Below, one piece after another: positions 35,576 to 43,625 of a stretch of DNA of 64,000 nt; within the stretch, counting starts at the first letter, position 1; each line of letters begins with the position of its first letter. The translations under genes and the position numbers were made by a program. The DNA comes from Mesorhizobium sp. 131-2-1 (GTDB taxonomy: Bacteria > Pseudomonadota > Alphaproteobacteria > Rhizobiales > Rhizobiaceae): contig NZ_AP023247.1 in assembly GCF_016756535.1 (NCBI RefSeq), forward strand, positions 4,464,501 to 4,528,500, read 5' to 3'. Under the pieces are notes generated by a model, which had not been told where the DNA came from, ran no database searches, and was given only the letters and a program-made list of their open reading frames with translations.

Positions 35576-35764
35576 ATGGCCTACTCATATCGGTGCAAGG
35601 ATTACCCTGGAATGGAAGCCTGTCCAGGATCGTTTACGGCTGAGACTGAGACCGAACTGTGGAAACACATCGAGCTTCACGCCACCATAGCTCATCAGGA
35701 GAAGCCTGAGCAGTGGTCGCCGGAAGACCGGCAACAGGTGAAAAAGATCATTCAGGCTGGCTAG
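35576..35764 (+). CDS. DUF1059 family small protein
   Basis: This 62-residue protein reads MAYSYRCKDYPGMEACPGSF, then ETELWKHIELHATIAH and WSPEDRQQVKKII. The paired cysteines and H-x-x-x-H are the DUF1059 signature and could bind a metal ion. GGGAGG precedes the ATG. Its stop overlaps the stop of the convergent MFS gene by 4 bases. Function is unknown. Confidence 0.85.
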   Translation: MAYSYRCKDYPGMEACPGSFTAETETELWKHIELHATIAHQEKPEQWSPEDRQQVKKIIQAG

Positions 35765-37011
35765 CCCTTGGCGGTCTCCTGCATCACGATGGCGACTATC
35801 GCGCCGGAGAGAAACGTCAACGCAGCGATCGACGTGATCGCCCATGAGAGCCCGAACCGGTCGGCGATGAGGCCCGCGGAGAGCGCGCCGATTGCGTAGC
35901 CGAGGTCGCGCCAGAACCGATAAACGCTGAGCGAGCGGGCGCGCCAGCTTGGATGCGAGGCGTCGGAAACCGCCGCGATCAGACTTGGATAAACCATCGC
36001 TGTTCCAAGCCCTAGCAGAAGACTGCCGACGAGCCACCATTCGAACCGGCTTGTGGCCGCGGTGAGAAACAAGCCGCAGGCCTGGATCCACATTCCGGCG
36101 ACGATCAGGCCTTTGCGGCCCCAACGATCGCTCAACGGGCCGGTGACGATCTGCAGGATTCCCCAGGTCGCGGGATAGATCGCCTTCAGGATGCCGATGC
36201 GCTCGATACCAAGTCCGAAGGACGCGAAGAACAGTGGGAAAATACCCCAGCTCATGCCGTCGTTGAGGTTGTTGACGAGGCCGGCTTGCGATGCCGCGAA
36301 CAGATTGCGATCCTTAAACGAGGTCAGCGCAAAAACCTCGCGGAAGCTGATCGGCGCGGACTGCTGTGCGTGGGCGACTGTTTCCAGCCGAAGGTGGTCG
36401 CGCGTGTCGCGGACGAGCAGCACCGACAACACCGTGCCGAAGACGGCATAGCCGATCCCGAGATAGATCGGCACCGGCCGCAATCCGTATTGAGAAGCAA
36501 AATAGCCGGTGAGGAACGCCGTCGCGCCGACGGCGAGGTAGCCGGCAAATTCATTGAGGCCGACGGCGAGGCCGCGCGATTTCGGGCCGACGAGATCGAC
36601 CTTCATGATGACCGTCATCGACCAGGCGAGCCCCTGATTGATGCCGAGCAGCGCATTGGCAGCAATCACCCATCCCCAGCTCGGGGCCCAGATGATCATG
36701 AACGGAACCGGCAAGCCGATGAGCCAGCCGAGGACGAGAACGCGCTTGCGCCCCCAGCTGTCCGCCAGTTGGCCCGAGACCAGATTGGCAAGCGCCTTGA
36801 CCACGCCGAAGCTGACGATGAAGGAGACGACGAGTGTCGTCGAGGTGATGCCGAACTCTTCCGATCCGATGAGCGGCACGACCGTTCGTTCGACCCCGAC
36901 CATGCCGCCGACAAAGGCATTCACCAGCATGAGCAGGGCAAACTGGCGCCAGTTTTCCTTGAGTCCAAGCCTGACAGTCGAGCCTGCCGAAACTGATGCC
37001 CCTTCGTTCAT
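35761..37011 (-). CDS. MFS transporter paired with a metallo-beta-lactamase-fold enzyme
   Basis: This 416-residue protein has about 12 membrane segments: WRQFALLMLVNAFVGGMVGV, a loop SGQLADSWGRKRVLVLGW with the MFS D-x-x-G-R-K motif, and a mirrored loop GPLSDRWGRKGLIVAG in the second half. It starts three bases after the stop of the metallo-hydrolase gene (37015-37755), so the two are co-transcribed. The substrate may be a sulfur compound or toxic small molecule, judged only from that neighbour and the rhodanese regulator. Confidence 0.9.
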   Translation of the reverse strand: MNEGASVSAGSTVRLGLKENWRQFALLMLVNAFVGGMVGVERTVVPLIGSEEFGITSTTLVVSFIVSFGVVKALANLVSGQLADSWGRKRVLVLGWLIGLPVPFMIIWAPSWGWVIAANALLGINQGLAWSMTVIMKVDLVGPKSRGLAVGLNEFAGYLAVGATAFLTGYFASQYGLRPVPIYLGIGYAVFGTVLSVLLVRDTRDHLRLETVAHAQQSAPISFREVFALTSFKDRNLFAASQAGLVNNLNDGMSWGIFPLFFASFGLGIERIGILKAIYPATWGILQIVTGPLSDRWGRKGLIVAGMWIQACGLFLTAATSRFEWWLVGSLLLGLGTAMVYPSLIAAVSDASHPSWRARSLSVYRFWRDLGYAIGALSAGLIADRFGLSWAITSIAALTFLSGAIVAIVMQETAKG

Positions 37012-37014
37012 TGC

Positions 37015-37755
37015 TCAGGCCGCGGCGGCGGCCAGACCGGCATTGGCGGCGCGGTTGCGCGCCGCATCCGGCGGCGGCGGCGGTATGTCTGCTATCATCG
37101 TGGCGACGAAAGTGTCCTCGTCATCGATGCGGAACGCCTTGTTGAAGCGCTTCTCGAAGCCAATCGTCGATGTCGGCTTGCCGCTGAGCGAGCGCCCGCA
37201 GACCGAGCCGGAGTAGGCGCCGGGCAGCACTTCGACGTGGTCCGGCAGCTGCTTGAGGCGGCGCACGCTCGAAAACAGTGTCCGCGCGCCGTCCTCGGCG
37301 CTGGTTGCCAGTTCGGTTCGTCCGAGATCGCCAACCATGAGAGTGTGGCCCGTCAGCACGAACCATGGCTCGGCCGCGCGGGTCCTGTCCGTGACCAGGA
37401 GCGAGATGTGCTCCGGCGTATGCCCGGGCGTGTGCATGACGGCCATGGTCACGTTGCCGAGCTCGAGCACGTCGCCGTCCTTGGCGCGCCGAAACGGGAA
37501 ACCGGCTTCCGCGCCTTCGAAGAGCACGTATTCCGCGCCGGAAGCTGCGGCGAGCGTCCGCCCGGCGGAGATGTGGTCGGCGTGGATGTGCGTATCGACC
37601 ACGTAGAGGATGCGCATGCCGGTCGCCTCGGCAACGCCAAGATAGGGTGCTATGTCGCCGACCGGATCGACGACGGCGGCGGCCGACTTGCCACCGCATC
37701 CGAACAGGTAGGATGCGGCAACGGGATCGGAATGGAGGAATTGGCGGAGGATCAT
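37015..37755 (-). CDS. Metallo-beta-lactamase-fold hydrolase/persulfide-dioxygenase-like
   Basis: This 246-residue MBL-fold protein has the metal motif THIHADHISAG at about 54-64, HTPGHTPEH near 110 and GHTLMVGDLGRTEL near 145. This arrangement (H-x-H-x-D-H, H, D) fits the glyoxalase-II/ETHE1 side of the family, and ETHE1-like proteins oxidise glutathione persulfide. The ATG at 37755 follows GGGAG. It is divergent from an ArsR-rhodanese regulator, which favours a sulfur role. The C-terminus is Pro/Ala-rich. Confidence 0.85.
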   Translation of the reverse strand: MILRQFLHSDPVAASYLFGCGGKSAAAVVDPVGDIAPYLGVAEATGMRILYVVDTHIHADHISAGRTLAAASGAEYVLFEGAEAGFPFRRAKDGDVLELGNVTMAVMHTPGHTPEHISLLVTDRTRAAEPWFVLTGHTLMVGDLGRTELATSAEDGARTLFSSVRRLKQLPDHVEVLPGAYSGSVCGRSLSGKPTSTIGFEKRFNKAFRIDDEDTFVATMIADIPPPPPDAARNRAANAGLAAAAA

Positions 37756-37783
37756 GACTTGCACTCCCTGCCTCGCTCGCGAT

Positions 37784-37809
37784 AACATTCAATCATTCTG
37801 CTGAATGTT
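37784..37809. promoter_or_regulatory. Inverted-repeat operator between MBL and ArsR-rhodanese genes
   Basis: AACATTCA (37784-37791) and TGAATGTT (37802-37809) are perfect inverted repeats with a 10-base spacer, lying 28 bp before the MBL start and 17 bp before the ArsR start. ArsR-family repressors bind sites of this size overlapping divergent promoters, so the product of 37827-38495 very likely binds here. Confidence 0.75.
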
Positions 37810-37826
37810 CTGCCGAGAAAAATCGC

Positions 37827-38495
37827 ATGTCAAGCGTCGGACCGAAACAGGCGATTTTCGCCAGCCTTGCCGAAGTAGCTCAAGCTCTCGGGCATGCGCA
37901 CAGGCTGGAATTGCTGGAGCACCTCGCCCAGGGTGAACGGAGCGTCGAGGGACTTGCAGCACGGGCGGGCCTCAACTTTGCCAACGCCTCGCGCCACCTT
38001 CAGATCCTCCGACGCGCGCGACTTGTCGAGGCGCGGCGGCGCGGCAAGCATGTGCTTTATCGTCTTGCCGGGGATGCCCAGGTGGTTGAATTGATGAAGG
38101 CCCTGGGACGCGTCGGCGAGCGGAACGTCGCCGAGGTCAATCGCGTCATGGCCGACTACTTCCACGCACGCGACGCGCTGGAGGCTGTGACGCGCGAAGA
38201 CCTCGTCTCGAGACTGCATGACGGCCTTGTCACGGTTCTCGACGTCCGGTCGGAGGAAGAGTTTGTGCTCGGACATCTTCCGGGCGCGCTCAACATCCCG
38301 CTCGCTGAACTCGAACGCCGGCTGGCGGAGCTTCCCGCCAACAGGGAGGTCATCGCTTATTGCCGTGGTCCGTATTGCGTTCTGTCCTTCGAGGCCGTCG
38401 CGTCACTGCGGGCGCGAGGGTATGTCGTTCACCGGCTCGAGGACGGCTACCCGGAATGGAAGGCTGCAGGGCTGCCAATTGAAACGGCAACCTGA
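37827..38495 (+). CDS. ArsR-family regulator fused to a rhodanese domain
   Basis: This 222-residue protein has an N-terminal ArsR winged helix (ALGHAHRLELLEHLAQGERSVEGL, ANASRHLQILRRARLVEARR) followed by a rhodanese domain from about residue 120 (LVTVLDVRSEEEFVLGHLPGA) with the active loop CRGPYC. The catalytic cysteine is present, so sulfane-sulfur transfer or sensing is plausible. By analogy with BigR/SqrR-type repressors it may release DNA when sulfur-modified. It is divergent from the MBL/MFS operon, with a good operator between. Confidence 0.92.
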   Translation: MSSVGPKQAIFASLAEVAQALGHAHRLELLEHLAQGERSVEGLAARAGLNFANASRHLQILRRARLVEARRRGKHVLYRLAGDAQVVELMKALGRVGERNVAEVNRVMADYFHARDALEAVTREDLVSRLHDGLVTVLDVRSEEEFVLGHLPGALNIPLAELERRLAELPANREVIAYCRGPYCVLSFEAVASLRARGYVVHRLEDGYPEWKAAGLPIETAT

Positions 38496-38519
38496 ATTGA
38501 CACAGCTGGTGCGATCCCA

Positions 38520-38735
38520 ATGACCCAACTCACAACCACACTTACCTGTCCCCATTGCGGGCATCGGGCTACCGAAACGATGCCGGTCGATGTCTGCCAG
38601 TTCTTCTATGAGTGCAAGGGCTGCGGGACCATGCTTCGGCCGAAGGCGGGGGACTGCTGCGTCTTCTGCTCCTATGGCGATGTGCCGTGTCCGCCGGTCC
38701 AGGAGGCGGGTGGACGGGCCGGCTCCCTGCGGTAG
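38520..38735 (+). CDS. GDCCVxC-type small cysteine-rich protein
   Basis: This 71-residue protein has two zinc-ribbon-like pairs (CPHCGH and CKGCGT) and the signature GDCCVFCSYG. The family includes selenoproteins in other bacteria; here all positions are cysteine. It begins 24 bases after the ArsR-rhodanese stop, so it is probably in the same transcript. Relatives often lie near mercury or sulfur genes. Function is unknown, with metal or sulfur handling suspected. Confidence 0.85.
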   Translation: MTQLTTTLTCPHCGHRATETMPVDVCQFFYECKGCGTMLRPKAGDCCVFCSYGDVPCPPVQEAGGRAGSLR

Positions 38736-38888
38736 TGGGGATTGTCACTGGTGACGAAATCGCGCCAGACCAAGCCAAACGGCCTCGCGGCTGCGCTTTG
38801 AAGAGCGAAACAGACCGTTGTCGCGGCGCCGGCTTGCGCTTCCGGAATCCCCTGCAGTCTATTTGCGGTTGTGCTAATATACGCTGAT

Positions 38889-38906
38889 CACGCACGTTCG
38901 TGCGTG
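38889..38906. promoter_or_regulatory. Hairpin in the cupin gene leader
   Basis: CACGCAC (38889-38895) and GTGCGTG (38900-38906) form a 7-bp stem with a GTTC loop, 22 bases before the cupin ATG. A TAATAT at about 38875 could be the -10 of a promoter just upstream. The hairpin may terminate upstream transcripts or regulate the leader. Confidence 0.4.
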
Positions 38907-38928
38907 GCCAACATATTGGGAGGATGCG

Positions 38929-39351
38929 ATGAAAACCATGAATCGCAGGTCTGCAATTGCTCTCGGTGTGACGGCCGCCGCGGTATCGCCTTTGTTCACC
39001 CTGGCGGCATCTGCAAAGACCAAGAAATACGGCCCGAAGGAAGGCAAGGAGATTGCGCCCGGCGTCAGAGTGGTTGAGGTCGGTACAGGCAATTCCGACA
39101 TTCCCGCCTACAAGAGCATTTCGATTGTCGACGTGGTCTTTCAGCCTGGAGCACACGCGCCTCAGACCATGATGGACAACGACATGGTATGCACGATTAC
39201 GTCCGGCGCATTCACCATCAAAAAAGCGGACAAGGAATTCAAGCTCAAGGTGGGCGACATGTACACCTGCTCCAAGGGCAAGACAGACGAGGCGACCAAC
39301 ACCAGCAAGGAGGTCGGTGTGCATCGCATCGCCGTCCTGGTACCTGCCTAG
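38929..39351 (+). CDS. Exported cupin-like protein
   Basis: This 140-residue protein has an N-terminal NRRSAIALGVTAAAV segment resembling a Tat signal (twin Arg), ending near SAKTKK. The mature part has a cupin-like pattern: VVFQPGAHAPQTMMDNDMVCTITSG and FKLKVGDMYTCSKG. One cysteine in each half could form a disulfide. GGGAGG precedes the ATG. The substrate is unknown. Confidence 0.75.
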   Translation: MKTMNRRSAIALGVTAAAVSPLFTLAASAKTKKYGPKEGKEIAPGVRVVEVGTGNSDIPAYKSISIVDVVFQPGAHAPQTMMDNDMVCTITSGAFTIKKADKEFKLKVGDMYTCSKGKTDEATNTSKEVGVHRIAVLVPA

Positions 39352-39384
39352 GAAACTGATTGGCACAGGCCTCCTCCGGAACGG

Positions 39385-40002
39385 CTACGCCGAGACGGGC
39401 GCGGAATATTTGGCCTTCAGCCATGTGTTCGACGGTCCGCTGCTGTAGCGGCTGTCGGCGCGCTTCGAGATGATGCCTTCGAGCCCCATCTTGTCGATGG
39501 CGCGGATGATTGCTGGCGCGCTGCCTTCGAAATGCTCGCTGTACTTAATCTTGCCGAGGCCGGGCTCGACCAGCTGCCACAGCGCCTGCTTGCGCTGCAG
39601 CAGGGGCAAGGAGGCCAGATTGCGACCGTCGAGATGGAGGATGTCGAAAGCGACGAACACCAGCCGGCTCGGCTCGTTCCAGATCGCGGCTTCCAGCGCA
39701 GGGCAATCGGGAGCGCCCTGCTCGCCTGGCACAATGACCTCGCCGTCGATAATGGCAGCCCGGCATGGCAGCTCGACTTCCAGCGCGATTGGCCAGTATT
39801 TCGTGGTCCAGTCACGACCGTTCTTGCTGTAAAGGCGCACGCCGCCCTTATCTACGATGATCTGCGTCCGGTAGCCGTCGAGATTGACCTCGTGAACCCA
39901 TCCCTCATCGTCAGGCGGCTGCTCGACCCGAGTCGGGATCTGCGGCGGAATGAACTCCAGCCGGCCGCTGTTGACCTTGGCTCGCTTACTCAATGACGCC
40001 AC
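39385..40002 (-). pseudogene. DNA ligase fragment lacking the catalytic lysine
   Basis: This 205-residue frame matches the adenylation domain of LigD-type ATP-dependent ligases: RLEFIPPQIPTRV, AIIDGEVIVPGEQGAPDCPAL, FVAFDILHLDGR, GLEGIISKRADSRY and WLKAKY. Motif I reads HEVNLDGYR, where active enzymes have K-x-D-G, so the AMP-accepting lysine is Asn. The OB-fold domain is missing, since the frame ends right after WLKAKY. A GTG at 40002 is the likely start. It cannot be an active ligase and is probably a decaying paralogue. Confidence 0.75.
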
Positions 40003-40337
40003 CTTTGACCGCCAAGCGGCGGCTGATCGGCACAGGCAGCCGGACATCCCCCCAACTGGAACGCCTTGCCGCCTGTGCCGAGCCCCCGCTGAGCCACTGT
40101 GGCCGAGCCCCCGCTAAGCCATCTCGAACATCTACGAACGGGGCCGGGTTGTCGTTACCTTGGCATCCTAATACTTATCCTGGCGTACATATCTTGCTCG
40201 GGTGCAGCGCTCCCGCGCCGTCCCGACTGGCCTGTGCCATCTGGGATTGCCGCTGGCCCAGGCAGTCCCTCGGCTAGTTTCGGGCGACCTGGTTAAGGTG
40301 TGCTGGTCTTCCGGTGATGCCGGCCTGACCTGAAGAC
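40003..40337. other. 335-bp region without a supported gene
   Basis: No coding frame here is convincing. A tandem imperfect repeat CCGAGCCCCCGCTRAGCCA occurs at 40078-40096 and 40103-40121. The left boundary is the start of the ligase fragment and the right is the end of the STAS gene. The sequence has the irregular composition of decayed DNA. Confidence 0.5.
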
Positions 40338-40694
40338 CTAGTCCATTAAAAGCACCAGGGCCGGATGCAGCTTCTTCAGGTTCGGCAATGATTTCGATTG
40401 CCAGGGTATGTCGGGCGTTCCACGCACGACGAGTCGAACATCGGGATGCTTGCGCACCTCGATGGTAAATTTCGCCAGCAGGTTGATGCCGGAAGAGTTG
40501 AGGAAGTGAAGGTCCTTCAAATTGAGCGTGATGGAAGCGGGATTTGCGGCAAGGACACTGGTCGCCAAAGCCGTGATGGGCGCACCGGCCTCGGAACTGG
40601 CAAGCCGCATTGAACCGTCGAAAAAAATATCGCTTCCTTCAATCCACACGCGGTAGTCGTCGGTCTTGATTTCCATAGCCTGGCTTCGTTTCAT
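40338..40694 (-). CDS. STAS-domain protein (slr1659-like)
   Basis: This 118-residue STAS-fold protein has [23 protein letters not shown], which carries the serine pair normally phosphorylated in anti-sigma-antagonist proteins. It belongs to the slr1659-like group. The start ATG at 40694 directly abuts the TAG of the HATPase gene; an alternative ATG at 40676 has a weak AGG before it. As the last gene of the operon it is the likely substrate of the HATPase kinase and the SpoIIE phosphatase, and so the switch output. Confidence 0.82.
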   Translation of the reverse strand: MKRSQAMEIKTDDYRVWIEGSDIFFDGSMRLASSEAGAPITALATSVLAANPASITLNLKDLHFLNSSGINLLAKFTIEVRKHPDVRLVVRGTPDIPWQSKSLPNLKKLHPALVLLMD

Positions 40695-41255
40695 CTAGTT
40701 GTGAGTCTGCGAGATCGGTATGGAGGCATATGTCTCCAGGCAAATCCGATCGCTTTCGTCGGCGGCGCTGAATATCCAGGCCAGGCGTGCGCCATAATCG
40801 CTCATCAACGTCAGCAATCCGAGCCCGGAGCCGCCCACATCGGGGTTCGCAGCATTCGCTTCAATCCGCTGTATCAGCAGGTCTTTGGGGTCGCCAACCG
40901 TAATGTCCGCCAGTAGGCTTTGGAACTCGGACACGTTTTGGCCATCGACGTCATTCGACACCTTGAGCTTGAAGCATTCCGAATCCATCGACGCCTCGAT
41001 CACGATCTCACCAGGTGCGCGGAACTTGACAGCATTTTCGATGAGCTCGTTGACCAGATATCCGATGCTATGGCGCACTTCCATGTAGTCATTGCGAGAC
41101 GACTGAAAGCGCAAAGCGAAAAGATCAGCGATGAAATCCGATGTCGTAGCGCAATGACGCCAACTCAGGTCGAGAGGTCCGTCGAACAGCCGCACACGAC
41201 TGACATTCTCCCTCATCCCGATTGCAATGTCAGGAGTACCGAACAGCGCTGTCAT
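40695..41255 (-). CDS. HATPase-domain partner-switching protein (slr1658-like)
   Basis: This 186-residue protein has a GHKL ATPase fold with the N-box YLVNELIENAVKF near residue 68 and the G-box VGGSGLGLLTLMSDYG near 142. This fits an anti-sigma-type kinase of the slr1658-like group that phosphorylates the STAS protein encoded immediately downstream. Its ATG is three bases after the phosphatase stop, indicating coupling. No sigma factor gene is adjacent, so the downstream target is unknown. Confidence 0.85.
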   Translation of the reverse strand: MTALFGTPDIAIGMRENVSRVRLFDGPLDLSWRHCATTSDFIADLFALRFQSSRNDYMEVRHSIGYLVNELIENAVKFRAPGEIVIEASMDSECFKLKVSNDVDGQNVSEFQSLLADITVGDPKDLLIQRIEANAANPDVGGSGLGLLTLMSDYGARLAWIFSAADESDRICLETYASIPISQTHN

Positions 41256-41258
41256 TTC

Positions 41259-43625
41259 CTAGGTGTGCCTTATGATCACGAGGGTGATGTCGTCGTGGAT
41301 CTTCTGGATTCCGATATGGGCCATCAGATCGTCGATGATGCCGGTCTTGATTTCCTCGGCGCTGCTGCCGTGACGTCTTTGCACGCTCTGGGAGAGGCGC
41401 TCGAACCCGAAAAGTCTTTTGTTTTGGTCTTCCGCCTCGGTCACACCGTCGGTGTGCAGCACGATCACGTCGCCGCTCCCGAACCGGATGTCACGCGTGT
41501 CTATGAACTGCGAGATGTCACTCTCCAGACCAACCGGCAGACCCAGATCAAGCGTATCGATACGTTCGACTTCCCCATCCGCGCGCACGACGAGAACGTC
41601 CTCGTGCTGGCCGGATAGCGTTACCCGCTCATCCTCAAAGTCAAGAAAGGCCAGCGACAGATGCTTGTCGGTGTTCGTCCGCTCGATGTTCTTGTAGATC
41701 GCTCTGTTCAGCCGATTCAAAAACTGGTGCGGATCCGCTTCGTTGGTCTCCTGCAGCGCGCGTGCAACGGATTGGACCATCAGCATCAGTACGCCGCTTT
41801 CGAGACCATGGCCGGTCACGTCGCCGATGCCGATCTTGACCCGCGATCCGTTGCGCAGGACGTCGTAATAGTCTCCGCCGACCTCGTCGGCCGGCCGCAT
41901 GTAGGCTGCGATCTCCAGCCCCGGAATCGCTTCGAGTTCGAACGGTTTCGGCAAGACCATCATCTGGATATGCCTGGCAACCGCGAGCTCGGCACCGAGG
42001 CGGACGTTCTCGTCCCGCAGCTTTTCGTTGAGTGCGGAAATCTCCAGATTTGCGTCGCCGAGCTCCCTGGTTCGTTCGTCGACGAGTTGCTCGAGGTTTT
42101 CCGTGTGGAAGCTGATCTCCTCAGCCATGCGGTTGAAGGCAACCCCGGCCGCTCCAACCTCGTCGCGCGTTGGGATGCTCACGCGCACTGAATAGTCCTT
42201 GGACTGGAGCCGCTGGGCGGCGCTGGCAAGCGACCTGAGGCCGGCGGTGATCCGCTTCGAAATCCCCAGCACGGCAGCAAAGACAATCAGAAGCGAAACG
42301 ACGATCGCGGCGACCTGGAAGAGCAGGATACGATTGGTTGCGCGCGAAATACTCTGTTGCGCAGCGACGAGGGACGCATAGATCTCGCGTTCGGGAACGA
42401 CGATCCCGACCGACATCGTTTCGGACTTGATCGGTCCCGAACTCCACAGATTGGTCGGCTTCAATCTTTTGAGGACGACAATATAGGGGACGCGTTCGCC
42501 CTTGTTGTCGAGCATGATGTGCTGGATGACACCGTCATTGTTCTGGTCGAGAGGCAGCGACGCGATGGCGGGCTGCGTGCTGCCGCGCAGCGACCTCTCC
42601 AGGCCGGTGACGCCCTGCGTGCCCGCATCGCTTGATGAAGTCAGGCCGATGATCGCCTGGCCCGACGGATTGATCGCCACCACGTTGCCGGTCGACATTG
42701 TGAGGAAGCCGAACCCGGTTTCGGCGATCTTCACACGTTCGACGACTTCCGCGAGCTGATCGAGCGTGATGTCCGCCCCCGCGGTGCCGGCGATACCGGT
42801 GCGATCGTGAGTCCACAGCGGGTGGAAAAAGCTGACGATCAGCTTTCCCGTGATTGCATCGGTGTAAGGCGCGGTCTGGGTGATGTCGTCGGGGACCGGA
42901 CGTGAGGCTGGATCCGTGGCCCATTGCTGCCATGACCCATAGATACCCGGAAAGAAGAACTCCCAGAACTCCGCCTTGTTGTGGCCTGGATAGAGCTTGT
43001 CGAAGGTCTGTGCCTGGTCGGTATAGGGCACCGTCCTGAAGATCGGCCGTTCCTTTGGACCAATATAGTACATCTGCAGTTTGGACGCCCCGCTGGCCAT
43101 GAGGGTCGGCGCGACGAGATCGATCACGGTACTGTCTTCTATTTCCTTCTGGACGCCCGGCAGCGGACTGTGGTCGGCGCCCAATAGGTAGCCCCAGACG
43201 CTTACCACGGATGGCGAGCCTGGCAGATTCTGCGCCCAATCGCCCTTAGTGTCGTAGACGATCTTCACGGAGCCCGGCGCCTGATGCGACAGCGTCGCTC
43301 CGACCTGCTGCTGCCTCGTCGGGTCGTCGATCTGGGCCTGCAGCACGCCGGCCAGCGCTTTGACGTCCCCATGAACGCGATCGAGCAGCAGGTCGACACT
43401 CAACGCCGTCGACTCGGCATAGGAGCGAATGTATTCCTGGTTTGCGGTGGTCAGGCCCTCACCGACTTCCGATGTGGCATCGCGCGACAGCTTTTGAACG
43501 TTCCAAAGCGCCAGGCCACCGCTCATCAGGAGGTCGAACAGCACCGCGCCGCCAACGACCAATACGAATTTCGCTCGAAAGGAGCGCAGACCGAAGCGCG
43601 GTGTAGGTTCAGCGTCGGCCTTCAT
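41259..43625 (-). CDS. Membrane sensor with SpoIIE/PP2C phosphatase domain
   Basis: This 788-residue protein has a first membrane segment around 15-38, a large periplasmic sensor (dCache-like) to about 420, a second membrane segment (LLFQVAAIVVSLLIVFAAVLG) and HAMP. A coiled linker (ENLEQLVDERTRELGDANLE) leads to a PP2C/SpoIIE domain beginning IAAYMRPADEVGGDYYD, with IGDVTGHG and DDITLVII holding the metal aspartates. It should dephosphorylate STAS partners on a signal. The ATG at 43625 overlaps the previous stop (ATGA). Confidence 0.93.
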   Translation of the reverse strand: MKADAEPTPRFGLRSFRAKFVLVVGGAVLFDLLMSGGLALWNVQKLSRDATSEVGEGLTTANQEYIRSYAESTALSVDLLLDRVHGDVKALAGVLQAQIDDPTRQQQVGATLSHQAPGSVKIVYDTKGDWAQNLPGSPSVVSVWGYLLGADHSPLPGVQKEIEDSTVIDLVAPTLMASGASKLQMYYIGPKERPIFRTVPYTDQAQTFDKLYPGHNKAEFWEFFFPGIYGSWQQWATDPASRPVPDDITQTAPYTDAITGKLIVSFFHPLWTHDRTGIAGTAGADITLDQLAEVVERVKIAETGFGFLTMSTGNVVAINPSGQAIIGLTSSSDAGTQGVTGLERSLRGSTQPAIASLPLDQNNDGVIQHIMLDNKGERVPYIVVLKRLKPTNLWSSGPIKSETMSVGIVVPEREIYASLVAAQQSISRATNRILLFQVAAIVVSLLIVFAAVLGISKRITAGLRSLASAAQRLQSKDYSVRVSIPTRDEVGAAGVAFNRMAEEISFHTENLEQLVDERTRELGDANLEISALNEKLRDENVRLGAELAVARHIQMMVLPKPFELEAIPGLEIAAYMRPADEVGGDYYDVLRNGSRVKIGIGDVTGHGLESGVLMLMVQSVARALQETNEADPHQFLNRLNRAIYKNIERTNTDKHLSLAFLDFEDERVTLSGQHEDVLVVRADGEVERIDTLDLGLPVGLESDISQFIDTRDIRFGSGDVIVLHTDGVTEAEDQNKRLFGFERLSQSVQRRHGSSAEEIKTGIIDDLMAHIGIQKIHDDITLVIIRHT

